DNA of 6,071 nucleotides. Source: Candidatus Bathyarchaeota archaeon. Its GTDB lineage: Archaea; Thermoproteota; Bathyarchaeia; Bathyarchaeales; UBA233. The position numbers and the translations under genes were made by a program. Shown one piece after another: positions 1 through 5,362 of this stretch; position 1 is the first letter of the stretch; each line of letters begins with the position of its first letter. Where the stretch lies: assembly GCA_003661945.1 (NCBI GenBank), contig QMXC01000076.1:1-6071 (forward strand), given 5' to 3'. Under the pieces are notes generated by a model, which was not told the origin of the DNA, searched no databases, and saw only the letters and a list, made by a program, of their open reading frames with translations.

Positions 1-31
1 AAAAACGAGAAGGAGTTGAGAAAGAAAACGT
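1..31 (-). terminator. Possible T-rich terminator after rpl12
   Basis: Read on the minus strand, the 31 bases after the rpl12 stop codon are pyrimidine-rich and end in a run of five T at the window edge (positions 5-1). Archaeal transcription often stops at T-rich tracts without a hairpin. The tract may continue past the edge, so this is a tentative call. Confidence 0.35.
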
Positions 32-346
32 TTATCCGAAGAGTGCCCCGAGTCCTTCCAGCGCTTCTTCTTCCTTGGCTTTTTCCTCTTCTTCTTTCTT
101 CTTTTCTTCTTCGGCTGGTTTTTCTTCAGCTGTTGGCGCTGGCGCAGCTGCTGCTGGCGCCGCGGCGAATGTGGGTGCTGATTTGATAGCTTCTTCTATG
201 TCGACTTCCGCTAGAGAAGCAACTAGTGCTTTTACTCGAACTTGGTCGACGTTTACGCCTGCTGCTGTTAAGACTTGGGTTAGGTTTTCTTCGTTTATTT
301 CCTTTCCAGCCTTGTGGAGCAACATTGCAGCGTATACATATTCCAT
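32..346 (-). CDS. rpl12: Ribosomal stalk protein L12 (P1 family)
   Basis: This 104-residue protein is the archaeal P1/L12 stalk protein. Dimers of it hang from L10 and recruit and activate the translation GTPases at the factor-binding centre. Residues 1-56 form the helical dimerisation and L10-binding domain, beginning MEYVYAAMLLHKAGKEI. Residues 57-72 are an Ala/Pro hinge, 73-96 a Glu/Lys-rich linker, and the protein ends in the conserved factor-binding tail GLGALFG (98-104). The ATG at 346 is chosen because an AGAGGTG ribosome binding site precedes it by 6 nt and the family begins at MEYVY. A GTG three codons upstream (355) would overlap the region just after that site. It is the last gene of the stalk operon, 26 nt after rpl10. 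The length and layout are normal for the family. Confidence 0.97.
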   Translation of the reverse strand: MEYVYAAMLLHKAGKEINEENLTQVLTAAGVNVDQVRVKALVASLAEVDIEEAIKSAPTFAAAPAAAAPAPTAEEKPAEEEKKKEEEEKAKEEEALEGLGALFG

Positions 347-372
347 TCTTTTCACCTCTTCTGAATTGTTTT

Positions 373-1260
373 CTAACTGCTTATGTTTTGAGGCGCGGCT
401 TTCTCATCTATCATGCGCACTCTACTACTTAAACTTAACATTTCCGCATATGCTTTAAGGAGCAGGTCTTTTATTGTTTCAGGCGTGGGTATCGCTGCGT
501 TTAGGCTTAGGTTGTAGGCTTTCTGGTGGGCGTCCTGAAGCAACACTCGTATATTTTCGGCTGTTGGGTAGGCGGCGTTGAACGAAAGCGCAAAGGCTTC
601 TTTGTGGGCTGTTTCGATGTCTCGGCGAACCGCTTCTAAATCGATGCTTAACTGTTCCTCTGTTATAATTAACCCGTCGTCGTAAGCCACTTTCATGGTG
701 AGCCCAGCCTCAACGGGTTTTATTCCAAGCTTTGACAACACGTTTGCGAGTCTTTGGGAGATTACCTCCCCCTTCTTTGCTACGAGGGTGTCGCGGTTTA
801 TCCATACGCTTCCAGCTTCGATTCGTGTGGGTAAACCGACGGCGTTGAGCTGACTGATTATGGGACCCGGCGGCTGCCCCGTGTTTCCAGCGGGCACTAC
901 GACGTCGAAGGCGGCTACGTCTCCGGCTTTGGCTGTTGTTTTAACCTTGTTTTTCTCGAGTAGCAAGGCAAGTCTAAACGGGTTCATGTTGGTGAAAAGG
1001 TAAATGTTCGAGCCTGTTAGGTGTTCCAAGAGTTTTTCAAGTCCGGGTTTCTCTTTACATTCAGCTATAGCGCGTTTCATAAGTGTGTTTTTCACCACGC
1101 GCATATACACTTTGTCGCGAAGCTTTTTCTTCAGTTCTTGAAGCTGGGCGCCTCGAACTTTCTGTAGGCTAGCTACGCCTATGACGCTGTATTGTTTTAC
1201 TAGCTGTTTAATCTCTTCGACTTCGCGAATTTTCTGCTCCAAGATTTGTTGAGATGGCAT
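373..1260 (-). CDS. rpl10: Ribosomal protein L10 (uL10, P0 family), lacking the usual acidic tail
   Basis: This 295-residue protein anchors the ribosomal stalk: it binds 23S rRNA with L11 and carries L12 dimers on a C-terminal helical spine. Residues 1-105 are the rRNA-binding part, with a VKNTLMKRA motif at 56-64. Residues 106-185 form the insertion domain, including PAGNTGQPPGP (123-133). From about 208 the spine shows two clear repeats, FALSFNAAYPTAENI (223-237) and YNLSLNAAIPTPETI (249-263), and a degenerate third, YAEMLSLSSRV (271-281). These are the expected L12-dimer sites. The ATG at 1260 has a GAGG site 8 nt upstream that overlaps the end of rpl1, which stops 11 nt before. Unlike many archaeal P0 proteins, it stops soon after the spine, with no Glu/Lys linker and no GLGALFG-type ending. 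Confidence 0.96.
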   Translation of the reverse strand: MPSQQILEQKIREVEEIKQLVKQYSVIGVASLQKVRGAQLQELKKKLRDKVYMRVVKNTLMKRAIAECKEKPGLEKLLEHLTGSNIYLFTNMNPFRLALLLEKNKVKTTAKAGDVAAFDVVVPAGNTGQPPGPIISQLNAVGLPTRIEAGSVWINRDTLVAKKGEVISQRLANVLSKLGIKPVEAGLTMKVAYDDGLIITEEQLSIDLEAVRRDIETAHKEAFALSFNAAYPTAENIRVLLQDAHQKAYNLSLNAAIPTPETIKDLLLKAYAEMLSLSSRVRMIDEKAAPQNISS

Positions 1261-1271
1261 GAATGTTTCCT

Positions 1272-1925
1272 CTACACCTTGACTTTTACGGGTTCACCCA
1301 TAGCTGTTTTCAAATACATGTTTCGAATGTTCTTGGCGCCACGTTTAAGTTTCGCCTCAACAGCCCTCAAAACCGTCTGAACATTCTCCAGTATTTCCTT
1401 ATCATCCATGTCCTCTGTTCCAACCCGACATTGAAGCACGGGCTGACCACGTAGTCGCACAATCACGGTTTTACGGTATTTCTCGATAAATTTTTCGATG
1501 GGCGCCGAAGGAGGAACGGGAACAGGCATTTTCCCCCGCGGTCCGAGAAACTTTCCGAGGATTCTGCCAACAGTGGGCATGGACGGTGCTTCTACTAGGA
1601 AGAAATCGTATTTTTGGGCGAGTTCCCGCTGTTTCTTCTTGTCTTGAGCTATAGCTTCGAGCTCTGCTCTGCTCATAACTAGGTCTGCTTTAGCTTTTTT
1701 CGCTTTTAATGCTAGTTCGCCGGAGGCGATAACGCAGATTTTATTTTGTTTTCCTTTCGGTGCATAGGGAAGCTCTACGACCTCGTGGATTCTTCCTTCA
1801 GGTTTTTTGACGTCGATGTCGCGGAGGTTTATTATGAGCTCTACTGACTGCGTGAAATTTCTTTTCCTAGCCTTCTCCTTCACTTCTTTAATGGCGTTGA
1901 GCATATTTTCAGCGTTGATGGACAT
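1272..1925 (-). CDS. rpl1: Ribosomal protein L1 (uL1)
   Basis: This 217-residue protein is L1, which binds helices 76-78 of 23S rRNA and forms the mobile L1 stalk at the E site. It is often also a translational repressor of its own mRNA. Domain I is made of both termini (about 1-65 and 155-217) and includes SVELIINLRDID (27-38) and the C-terminal TAMGEP (207-212). Domain II (about 66-154) holds the signature GRILGKFLGPRGKMPVP (120-136). The length is typical. The ATG at 1925 has an AAGGGG-type site 9 nt upstream, and no better start is visible. It follows rpl11 after a 50-nt leader, the longest gap in the ribosomal block, and that leader carries possible control elements. The next gene, rpl10, starts 11 nt after its stop. 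Confidence 0.97.
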   Translation of the reverse strand: MSINAENMLNAIKEVKEKARKRNFTQSVELIINLRDIDVKKPEGRIHEVVELPYAPKGKQNKICVIASGELALKAKKAKADLVMSRAELEAIAQDKKKQRELAQKYDFFLVEAPSMPTVGRILGKFLGPRGKMPVPVPPSAPIEKFIEKYRKTVIVRLRGQPVLQCRVGTEDMDDKEILENVQTVLRAVEAKLKRGAKNIRNMYLKTAMGEPVKVKV

Positions 1926-1936
1926 TGAAGAGCGCC

Positions 1937-1973
1937 CCTTTTGCCAATGAGTATACCATTCCGTTATAAAAGG
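1937..1973 (-). promoter_or_regulatory. rpl1 leader: TATA-like box and possible fold over the ribosome binding site
   Basis: On the minus strand, TTTTATAA at 1971-1964 resembles an archaeal TATA box. It would place a start site near 1941, giving a leader of about 16 nt that still contains the AAGGGG site. The same bases are part of an inverted repeat: CCTTTT (1973-1968) can pair with AAAAGG (1942-1937), and inside it AATG (1960-1957) can pair with CATT (1949-1946), leaving an asymmetric internal loop. A read-through transcript could therefore hide part of the ribosome binding site. The sequence shows the motifs. Their use as promoter or switch is inferred. Confidence 0.35.
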
Positions 1974-1975
1974 AT

Positions 1976-2467
1976 TCAGTTTTCATCCTTGAAAAACTCG
2001 TCATATTTTCCCTCATCGATTTCCTTCTGCACTTCCCGAGGGTCTTTCCCATCCACCGTGACGCCCATACTAACGCAGCTGCCGAGAACCTCTTTCGCAG
2101 CTGCCTTCAAGGTTTTAGCGAGAAGCTGCGGACGTTTAAGCTTGGCTATACGTACAACCTGCTCCATGGAGAGGTCGCCGACTTTTTCTGTGCTAGGCTT
2201 GCCCGAGCCCTTTTTGATTTTTAATTCGCTGACAATAAGAGCCGAAGTTGTTGGTGTTCCAACAGTTATTTCAAACTCTTTTGTTTCAGGGTCAACGGTC
2301 ACTTTTACTGGGACTTTCATGCCCGAGAAGTCTTTTGTAAGCTCGTTTATCTTGTTCACTATGGCGAGGACATTAACGCCTAAAGGTCCAAGAGCCGGAC
2401 CTAAAGGCGGTCCAGCTGTTGCTTGTCCGCCGCTTACGAGAACTTCAACCGTTTTCTTTTCAACCAT
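1976..2467 (-). CDS. rpl11: Ribosomal protein L11 (uL11)
   Basis: This 163-residue protein is L11, which binds the GTPase-associated region of 23S rRNA at the stalk base beside L10. The N-terminal domain (1-70) has the glycine/proline-rich motif GGQATAGPPLGPALGPLG (13-30), the part that contacts elongation factors. The C-terminal RNA-binding domain (about 72-145) includes MEQVVRIAKLKRPQLLAKTL (101-120) and GSCVSMGVTVDGKDP (129-143). The extra C-terminal residues, ending YDEFFKDEN, are usual in archaeal forms. The ATG at 2467 comes 2 nt after the spt5 stop, so translation is probably coupled. A GAGG sequence 10 nt upstream lies inside the end of spt5. Length and motifs are ordinary. Confidence 0.97.
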   Translation of the reverse strand: MVEKKTVEVLVSGGQATAGPPLGPALGPLGVNVLAIVNKINELTKDFSGMKVPVKVTVDPETKEFEITVGTPTTSALIVSELKIKKGSGKPSTEKVGDLSMEQVVRIAKLKRPQLLAKTLKAAAKEVLGSCVSMGVTVDGKDPREVQKEIDEGKYDEFFKDEN

Positions 2468-2469
2468 GC

Positions 2470-2946
2470 CTATTCAGCCTCTTTCTTGCTTTTCTCCAAC
2501 AGTTTTACATAGTCGGCGTGAACCGTTATGGGCAAAGTGAACGTGGCTTCCAAAAGTTCAAGTGTCACCTCTTCTTTCGACTTGTCCACGCGAATTATCT
2601 TTGCACGCATCCCCTTAAAGGGACCGCCGATAATTTCCACGATGTCATCTTCGTCCAATTCTTCTATTACGGGTTTAACCACTATGTAACGTTCTACTTC
2701 GGAGAAATCCACTATTCCGGGCACTCGGGACTTAACATGTTTTATCCCAGCCATGGCTTCTTCCACGAAGTGGGGGCTCCGGGCTTCGACGAACACGTAG
2801 CCCTTCAGGCTTTCAGGAACCAGAATCGCAGCTAACGGGATGTTTCTCATCTCGGCTTTAGCGGCTATGAGGTTCGCCACGTTTTTCTCTTGTCCGGCTG
2901 TGGTTCTCACAGCGAAAATCATAGAAGAAGGCTTTTCGTTCGCCAT
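2470..2946 (-). CDS. spt5: Transcription elongation factor Spt5 (NusG family)
   Basis: This 158-residue protein is archaeal Spt5, the only universally conserved transcription factor family. It binds the RNA polymerase clamp with Spt4, closes the DNA channel for processivity, and can link polymerase to the ribosome. Residues 9-91 form the NGN domain (starting MIFAVRTTAGQE, with KGYVFVEA at 48-55). Residues 101-134 form one KOW domain (DIVEIIGGPFKGMRAKI). A Lys/Glu-rich tail ends the protein. Length and two-domain order match archaeal Spt5; no Spt4 gene is present here. The ATG at 2946 has a GGAG site 6 nt upstream. It lies 24 nt after secE and 2 nt before rpl11, the common archaeal order. Confidence 0.96.
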   Translation of the reverse strand: MANEKPSSMIFAVRTTAGQEKNVANLIAAKAEMRNIPLAAILVPESLKGYVFVEARSPHFVEEAMAGIKHVKSRVPGIVDFSEVERYIVVKPVIEELDEDDIVEIIGGPFKGMRAKIIRVDKSKEEVTLELLEATFTLPITVHADYVKLLEKSKKEAE

Positions 2947-2970
2947 TTCTTTCTCCTGCGGCGTTTAGCC

Positions 2971-3165
2971 TTAGCCGCCTCCTCCGGATAGGGGTCCCTG
3001 AATTACGGATGATATGAGCTGAATGAAATATCCTATTGCCCCAACAGCCATTATTCCTAGAAAGCATATTTTTATCGATAGCCAAAGCTCGCTTTTGCTC
3101 GGTTTGGTGGCAATTTTAAGCATTCTAACGCATTGGGATAGGAAGTTTCTTACGCGTTCAGCCAT
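2971..3165 (-). CDS. secE: Preprotein translocase subunit SecE (Sec61-gamma)
   Basis: This 64-residue protein is the SecE/Sec61-gamma subunit that clamps the two halves of the SecY channel in the cytoplasmic membrane. Residues 1-28 are an amphipathic, basic helix with the family-typical RMLKIATKPSKSE (14-26). One membrane segment runs over about 31-54 (KICFLGIMAVGAIGYFIQLI region). The protein ends in GPLSGGGG, a flexible tail. The ATG at 3165 is chosen because GGGAG stands about 6 nt upstream. A TTG at 3183 in frame would add six residues that overlap this site, so it is unlikely. It is the first gene of the classic secE-spt5-L11-L1-L10-L12 block and is 33 nt downstream of dtdA. Confidence 0.93.
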   Translation of the reverse strand: MAERVRNFLSQCVRMLKIATKPSKSELWLSIKICFLGIMAVGAIGYFIQLISSVIQGPLSGGGG

Positions 3166-3198
3166 TTTCTCTCCCTTTCTCAAAAACGATTCTGATAT

Positions 3199-4017
3199 TT
3201 AGACTTTTTCCATTTTTATGTTTAGCCTTTCTAAAGCCTCTACCATGCGCGGCTTATATTCACCTTTAATTCCCTTCCAATCCAGCAGCGCTTTCTCCAC
3301 TTTCTCCACCGTGCGTTCAACGCATTGTTTTAACATAGCATCGTTGATCTCTGAGATTGCGTATTTTGGAATTATATGCGCGAAAGCGGTGTCTGTGGTA
3401 AGCGCGATCTTCGTAAATTTATAGTTGTAGTGAGGGCCACCTATGCCTATTACCGTGGGGTAAACCGTTGAATCTTTTACGGCTTCGATTACAGCGTCCG
3501 CCACAACCTTCGCTGCCTTCTTGTCCTTCCACTGTGCGAGAGTGCTTCCTAACTCGGCGAACATGGCTGGAGTGTCAAGCGAAGGCCCGTGATGGGTGCA
3601 TTCATAGGAGACTGCGTAGTCTAGGTTTTGTTCTTGAACCAGCTTTGCCATGGTTTTAAGAGTTTTCTTCATTTTGCTGGCTGGCGATACAGATATTTTG
3701 TTTGGTAAGCCGCCTAGGACTGCTTGATTTGTGAGGTTGCCCGGCGTGTGAACCGAAAGCGTTGGTGTTCCAGCACGGCTTGCGTGCCGTGAAAGAAACA
3801 CTATCAATTCGGGCTGGAAGAATTCGGTTATATCTTGTGTTTCGGTTATTTCCTTATTCGTAAAGGCTAGGAGCGCCTGCTGGTTTCCTATCCGCCGAGC
3901 ATAGACGGGTTTATCGTTGAATGTTCGAGACGTTTTTTCAAATCCATGGAGCTGGATAACTTGTTTAGCTATATTCATTCCAGCAACGTCTTTCACCGAA
4001 GCTAATAGCAGAATCAT
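3199..4017 (-). CDS. dtdA: D-aminoacyl-tRNA deacylase, archaeal/plant type (DTD2)
   Basis: This 272-residue protein matches the DtdA/GEK1 family, which hydrolyses D-aminoacyl-tRNA (for example D-Tyr-tRNA) and so removes wrongly charged D-amino acids before translation. It is unrelated to bacterial Dtd and is metal-dependent. Family landmarks are the N-terminus with KDVAGMNIA (9-17), FLSRHASRAGTPTLSVHTPGN spread over 74-94, the probable metal/catalytic motif ECTHHGPSLDTP (139-150), and GIGGPHYN (191-198). Length is typical. The ATG at 4017 agrees with the family start. Only a weak AAGG lies 9 nt upstream. It is divergent from the pilin-like gene and 33 nt upstream of secE on the same strand. 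Co-transcription with the stalk block is plausible but not shown. Confidence 0.93.
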   Translation of the reverse strand: MILLLASVKDVAGMNIAKQVIQLHGFEKTSRTFNDKPVYARRIGNQQALLAFTNKEITETQDITEFFQPELIVFLSRHASRAGTPTLSVHTPGNLTNQAVLGGLPNKISVSPASKMKKTLKTMAKLVQEQNLDYAVSYECTHHGPSLDTPAMFAELGSTLAQWKDKKAAKVVADAVIEAVKDSTVYPTVIGIGGPHYNYKFTKIALTTDTAFAHIIPKYAISEINDAMLKQCVERTVEKVEKALLDWKGIKGEYKPRMVEALERLNIKMEKV

Positions 4018-4080
4018 CCCCGGGAACCTTGAATAGAAGGGTAAGCTTTGCCTATGAAAGGATTACGGTTCAAGATTTTC

Positions 4081-4089
4081 CCTAAATAC
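4081..4089 (-). promoter_or_regulatory. Possible TATA-like box for dtdA
   Basis: On the minus strand GTATTTAGG at 4089-4081 is a modest TATA-like element about 64-72 nt before the dtdA ATG. It predicts a start site near 4059 and a leader of about 40 nt. The match to the archaeal consensus is weak. The box at 4119-4126, read in this direction as TTATTTAA, is an alternative. Confidence 0.22.
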
Positions 4090-4095
4090 TCCAAA

Positions 4096-4109
4096 TTCTG
4101 ATTTCTGAT
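4096..4109. repeat. Tandem heptamer TTCTGAT x2 in the divergent intergenic region
   Basis: TTCTGAT occurs twice in immediate succession (4096-4102 and 4103-4109), between the possible dtdA and pilin promoters. The same heptamer appears once more at 3190-3196, in the gap between dtdA and secE. It could be a protein-binding repeat or chance in AT-rich DNA. Confidence 0.4.
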
Positions 4110-4118
4110 TCTCAATTG

Positions 4119-4126
4119 TTAAATAA
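4119..4126 (+). promoter_or_regulatory. Probable TATA box of the pilin-like gene
   Basis: TTAAATAA at 4119-4126 fits an archaeal TATA box. A start site about 25 nt downstream would fall near 4149, giving a leader of about 26 nt before the ATG at 4175, with the GGAG site included. The sequence is nearly symmetrical, so it could also serve the divergent direction. Confidence 0.42.
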
Positions 4127-4131
4127 GAAGT

Positions 4132-4155
4132 TGTGTGTAGCAGATTCTACATACA
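4132..4155. repeat. Inverted repeat (9-bp arms, 6-nt spacer) in the pilin promoter region
   Basis: TGTGTGTAG (4132-4140) and CTACATACA (4147-4155) form inverted arms around CAGATT, with a single mismatch (G4135 against T4152) that would be a G-U pair in RNA. It lies 6 bp after the TATA-like box and overlaps the predicted transcription start (about 4149). It is therefore better placed as a DNA operator than as an RNA hairpin. The repeat is seen directly. Its role is inferred. Confidence 0.5.
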
Positions 4156-4174
4156 CTATTGGAGTGGAATGTTT

Positions 4175-5254
4175 ATGTTAAGTAAACGTGTTATACGGCT
4201 CGGAAAAAAGGCAATTTCGCCTATTCTGGCTACGTTGCTGATAATTATTATCGTGGTAGCCGCAGCCGTGCTCGTGTATGCTTTTTCCATGGGATATTTA
4301 GGCTCTTTAACCGGACAAGCTGGACGTATGCCTGTTATCGATAATGTTCAGTTTGCTGGAAACCAGATAAAAATCGTAGTTCGCAACAAGGGAGCGTCGG
4401 ACATGGTCATTGACGCGGTATACATCAACGGAGAGGCTTACGAAGTTACCCAGCCTGTAAAAGCTGGAGAATCCGAAGTTATAACCCTCGATTTTGTATG
4501 GGAGACTTCGAAAAGTTATAAGATTAAAGTGGTTGAAACAGGCGGCTTATTCTACGAAGGCGAATATACGGCGCCTTCAGTAAAGCCCGCGTGGGCGCTC
4601 CGGTTCGACGGAATAGACGACTATGTTGAGATACCTGAAGTTCTTCCAGACGAAGGAACGATAGAGTTCTGGTTCAAGCCTTCATGGAACGGGGACGACG
4701 GAGCTGGACACACGCTTTTCGACGCCAGCTACGGTTCACAATATTTCTTCATAGACAAAGATTCAGGCAACAATTTGCGATGGTGCTTTGAAGACTCATC
4801 TGACAGGGATATGCAGCTTCTAGTGGACGGAACCTTTTTCGAGCAAGACCAGTGGTATCACATAGTGGTTACGTGGAAATACAACAGCAACGGTCCGCAC
4901 GAAATTTATGTGAACGGCGAAAAGGCGGGGTCGCGGACTTACACTGTTGGAAATAAGCCGACGCTTTATCCTAATCCGAGAATAGGCTTTCGCACAATAG
5001 ACTACGCGGCTTCAAGCGGGGGAGCAGACGGCGTCATAGATGAGTTTCGAATATACAATAAGGTGCTGTCGCAAGAGGAAATTGAACAAAACATGCAAGG
5101 AAACGTTTTAACCGAAAACCTCGTGGTCTGGCTCACGTTCGATGAAGGGCAAGGGGGAACAGTCGCGGATCAGTCTCAGAACGGGAACGATGGAACTTTG
5201 ATGCCGTCTTATCCGGATAACTGTCCCACTTGTGTAGAGGGCTACACGCCGTAA
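4175..5254 (+). CDS. Archaeal pilin-like surface protein with LamG/concanavalin-like domain
   Basis: This 359-residue protein looks like an archaeal type IV pilin-class surface protein with a carbohydrate-binding-type head. No exact family name can be given. Residues 1-12 are basic and lead into KKAISPILATLL (11-22), the archaeal pilin N-terminal motif, followed by a hydrophobic helix to about 37. A prepilin peptidase probably cleaves near the basic residues before it. Residues 54-133 form a beta-rich, Ig-like or CARDB-like segment. Residues 141-306 are a LamG_3/concanavalin-like jellyroll (ALRFDGIDDYVEIP, GTIEFWFKP, WYHIVVTW, IDEFRIYNKVLSQEEI). The C-terminus (314-359) carries VVWLTFDEGQGGTVADQSQN and a CPTC motif, a segment normally found before a LamG domain. 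The ATG at 4175 is chosen for its GGAG 10 nt upstream. The GTG at 4133 precedes the likely transcription start. It is a single gene with its own promoter, probably for adhesion or glycan binding. Confidence 0.82.
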   Translation: MLSKRVIRLGKKAISPILATLLIIIIVVAAAVLVYAFSMGYLGSLTGQAGRMPVIDNVQFAGNQIKIVVRNKGASDMVIDAVYINGEAYEVTQPVKAGESEVITLDFVWETSKSYKIKVVETGGLFYEGEYTAPSVKPAWALRFDGIDDYVEIPEVLPDEGTIEFWFKPSWNGDDGAGHTLFDASYGSQYFFIDKDSGNNLRWCFEDSSDRDMQLLVDGTFFEQDQWYHIVVTWKYNSNGPHEIYVNGEKAGSRTYTVGNKPTLYPNPRIGFRTIDYAASSGGADGVIDEFRIYNKVLSQEEIEQNMQGNVLTENLVVWLTFDEGQGGTVADQSQNGNDGTLMPSYPDNCPTCVEGYTP

Positions 5255-5280
5255 GCTTCAGCCTTTTTCATTTTGTCTGA
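5255..5280 (+). terminator. Possible T-rich terminator after the pilin-like gene
   Basis: Two T runs, 5264-5268 and 5271-5274, follow the stop codon within 20 nt. A small perfect hairpin (GTGTAG 5232-5237 with CTACAC 5242-5247, loop of four) lies just before the stop, inside the coding end. The combination is suitable for termination before the next promoter, but it is short and unproven. Confidence 0.35.
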
Positions 5281-5304
5281 GTCCGGAGGGCACGAGCACT
5301 AAAA

Positions 5305-5314
5305 CTTTATATAA
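5305..5314 (+). promoter_or_regulatory. TATA box of the carbamoyltransferase gene
   Basis: CTTTATATAA at 5305-5314 is a strong archaeal TATA box match, preceded by an A-rich stretch (5300-5304) that could act as a BRE. A start about 25 nt downstream (near 5335) would give a leader of about 28 nt containing the AAAGGAG site. It shows that this gene has its own promoter, independent of the pilin-like gene. Confidence 0.6.
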
Positions 5315-5362
5315 TGTGTTTTTTGAGTCTTATGATTCAAAGGTTGAAAGGAGAAGCGTTGT

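Noticed and set aside
75..458. Plus-strand open frame of 127 codons opposite rpl12 and rpl10
   Set aside because: It is the antisense of the Glu/Lys/Ala-rich rpl12 tail, giving a low-complexity Ser/Phe/Ala protein. There is no ribosome binding site, and both genes opposite are certain.
1941..2540. Plus-strand open frame of 199 codons opposite rpl11
   Set aside because: It lies wholly opposite rpl11 and the ends of its neighbours. Its Ser/Thr/Phe-rich composition is a reflection of the sense codons and no domain is recognised.
2419..2835. Plus-strand open frame opposite spt5
   Set aside because: It is a shadow of spt5 with no recognisable motif or start signal.
3166..3183. TTG start for secE adding six residues
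   Set aside because: The added codons coincide with the GGGAG ribosome binding site of the ATG at 3165, and MAERVRNFL fits the family start.
4133..4174. Longer start (GTG at 4133) for the pilin-like gene
   Set aside because: It would precede the predicted transcription start and add residues before an otherwise typical short basic pilin leader. It also runs through the inverted repeat, while the ATG at 4175 has a well spaced GGAG.
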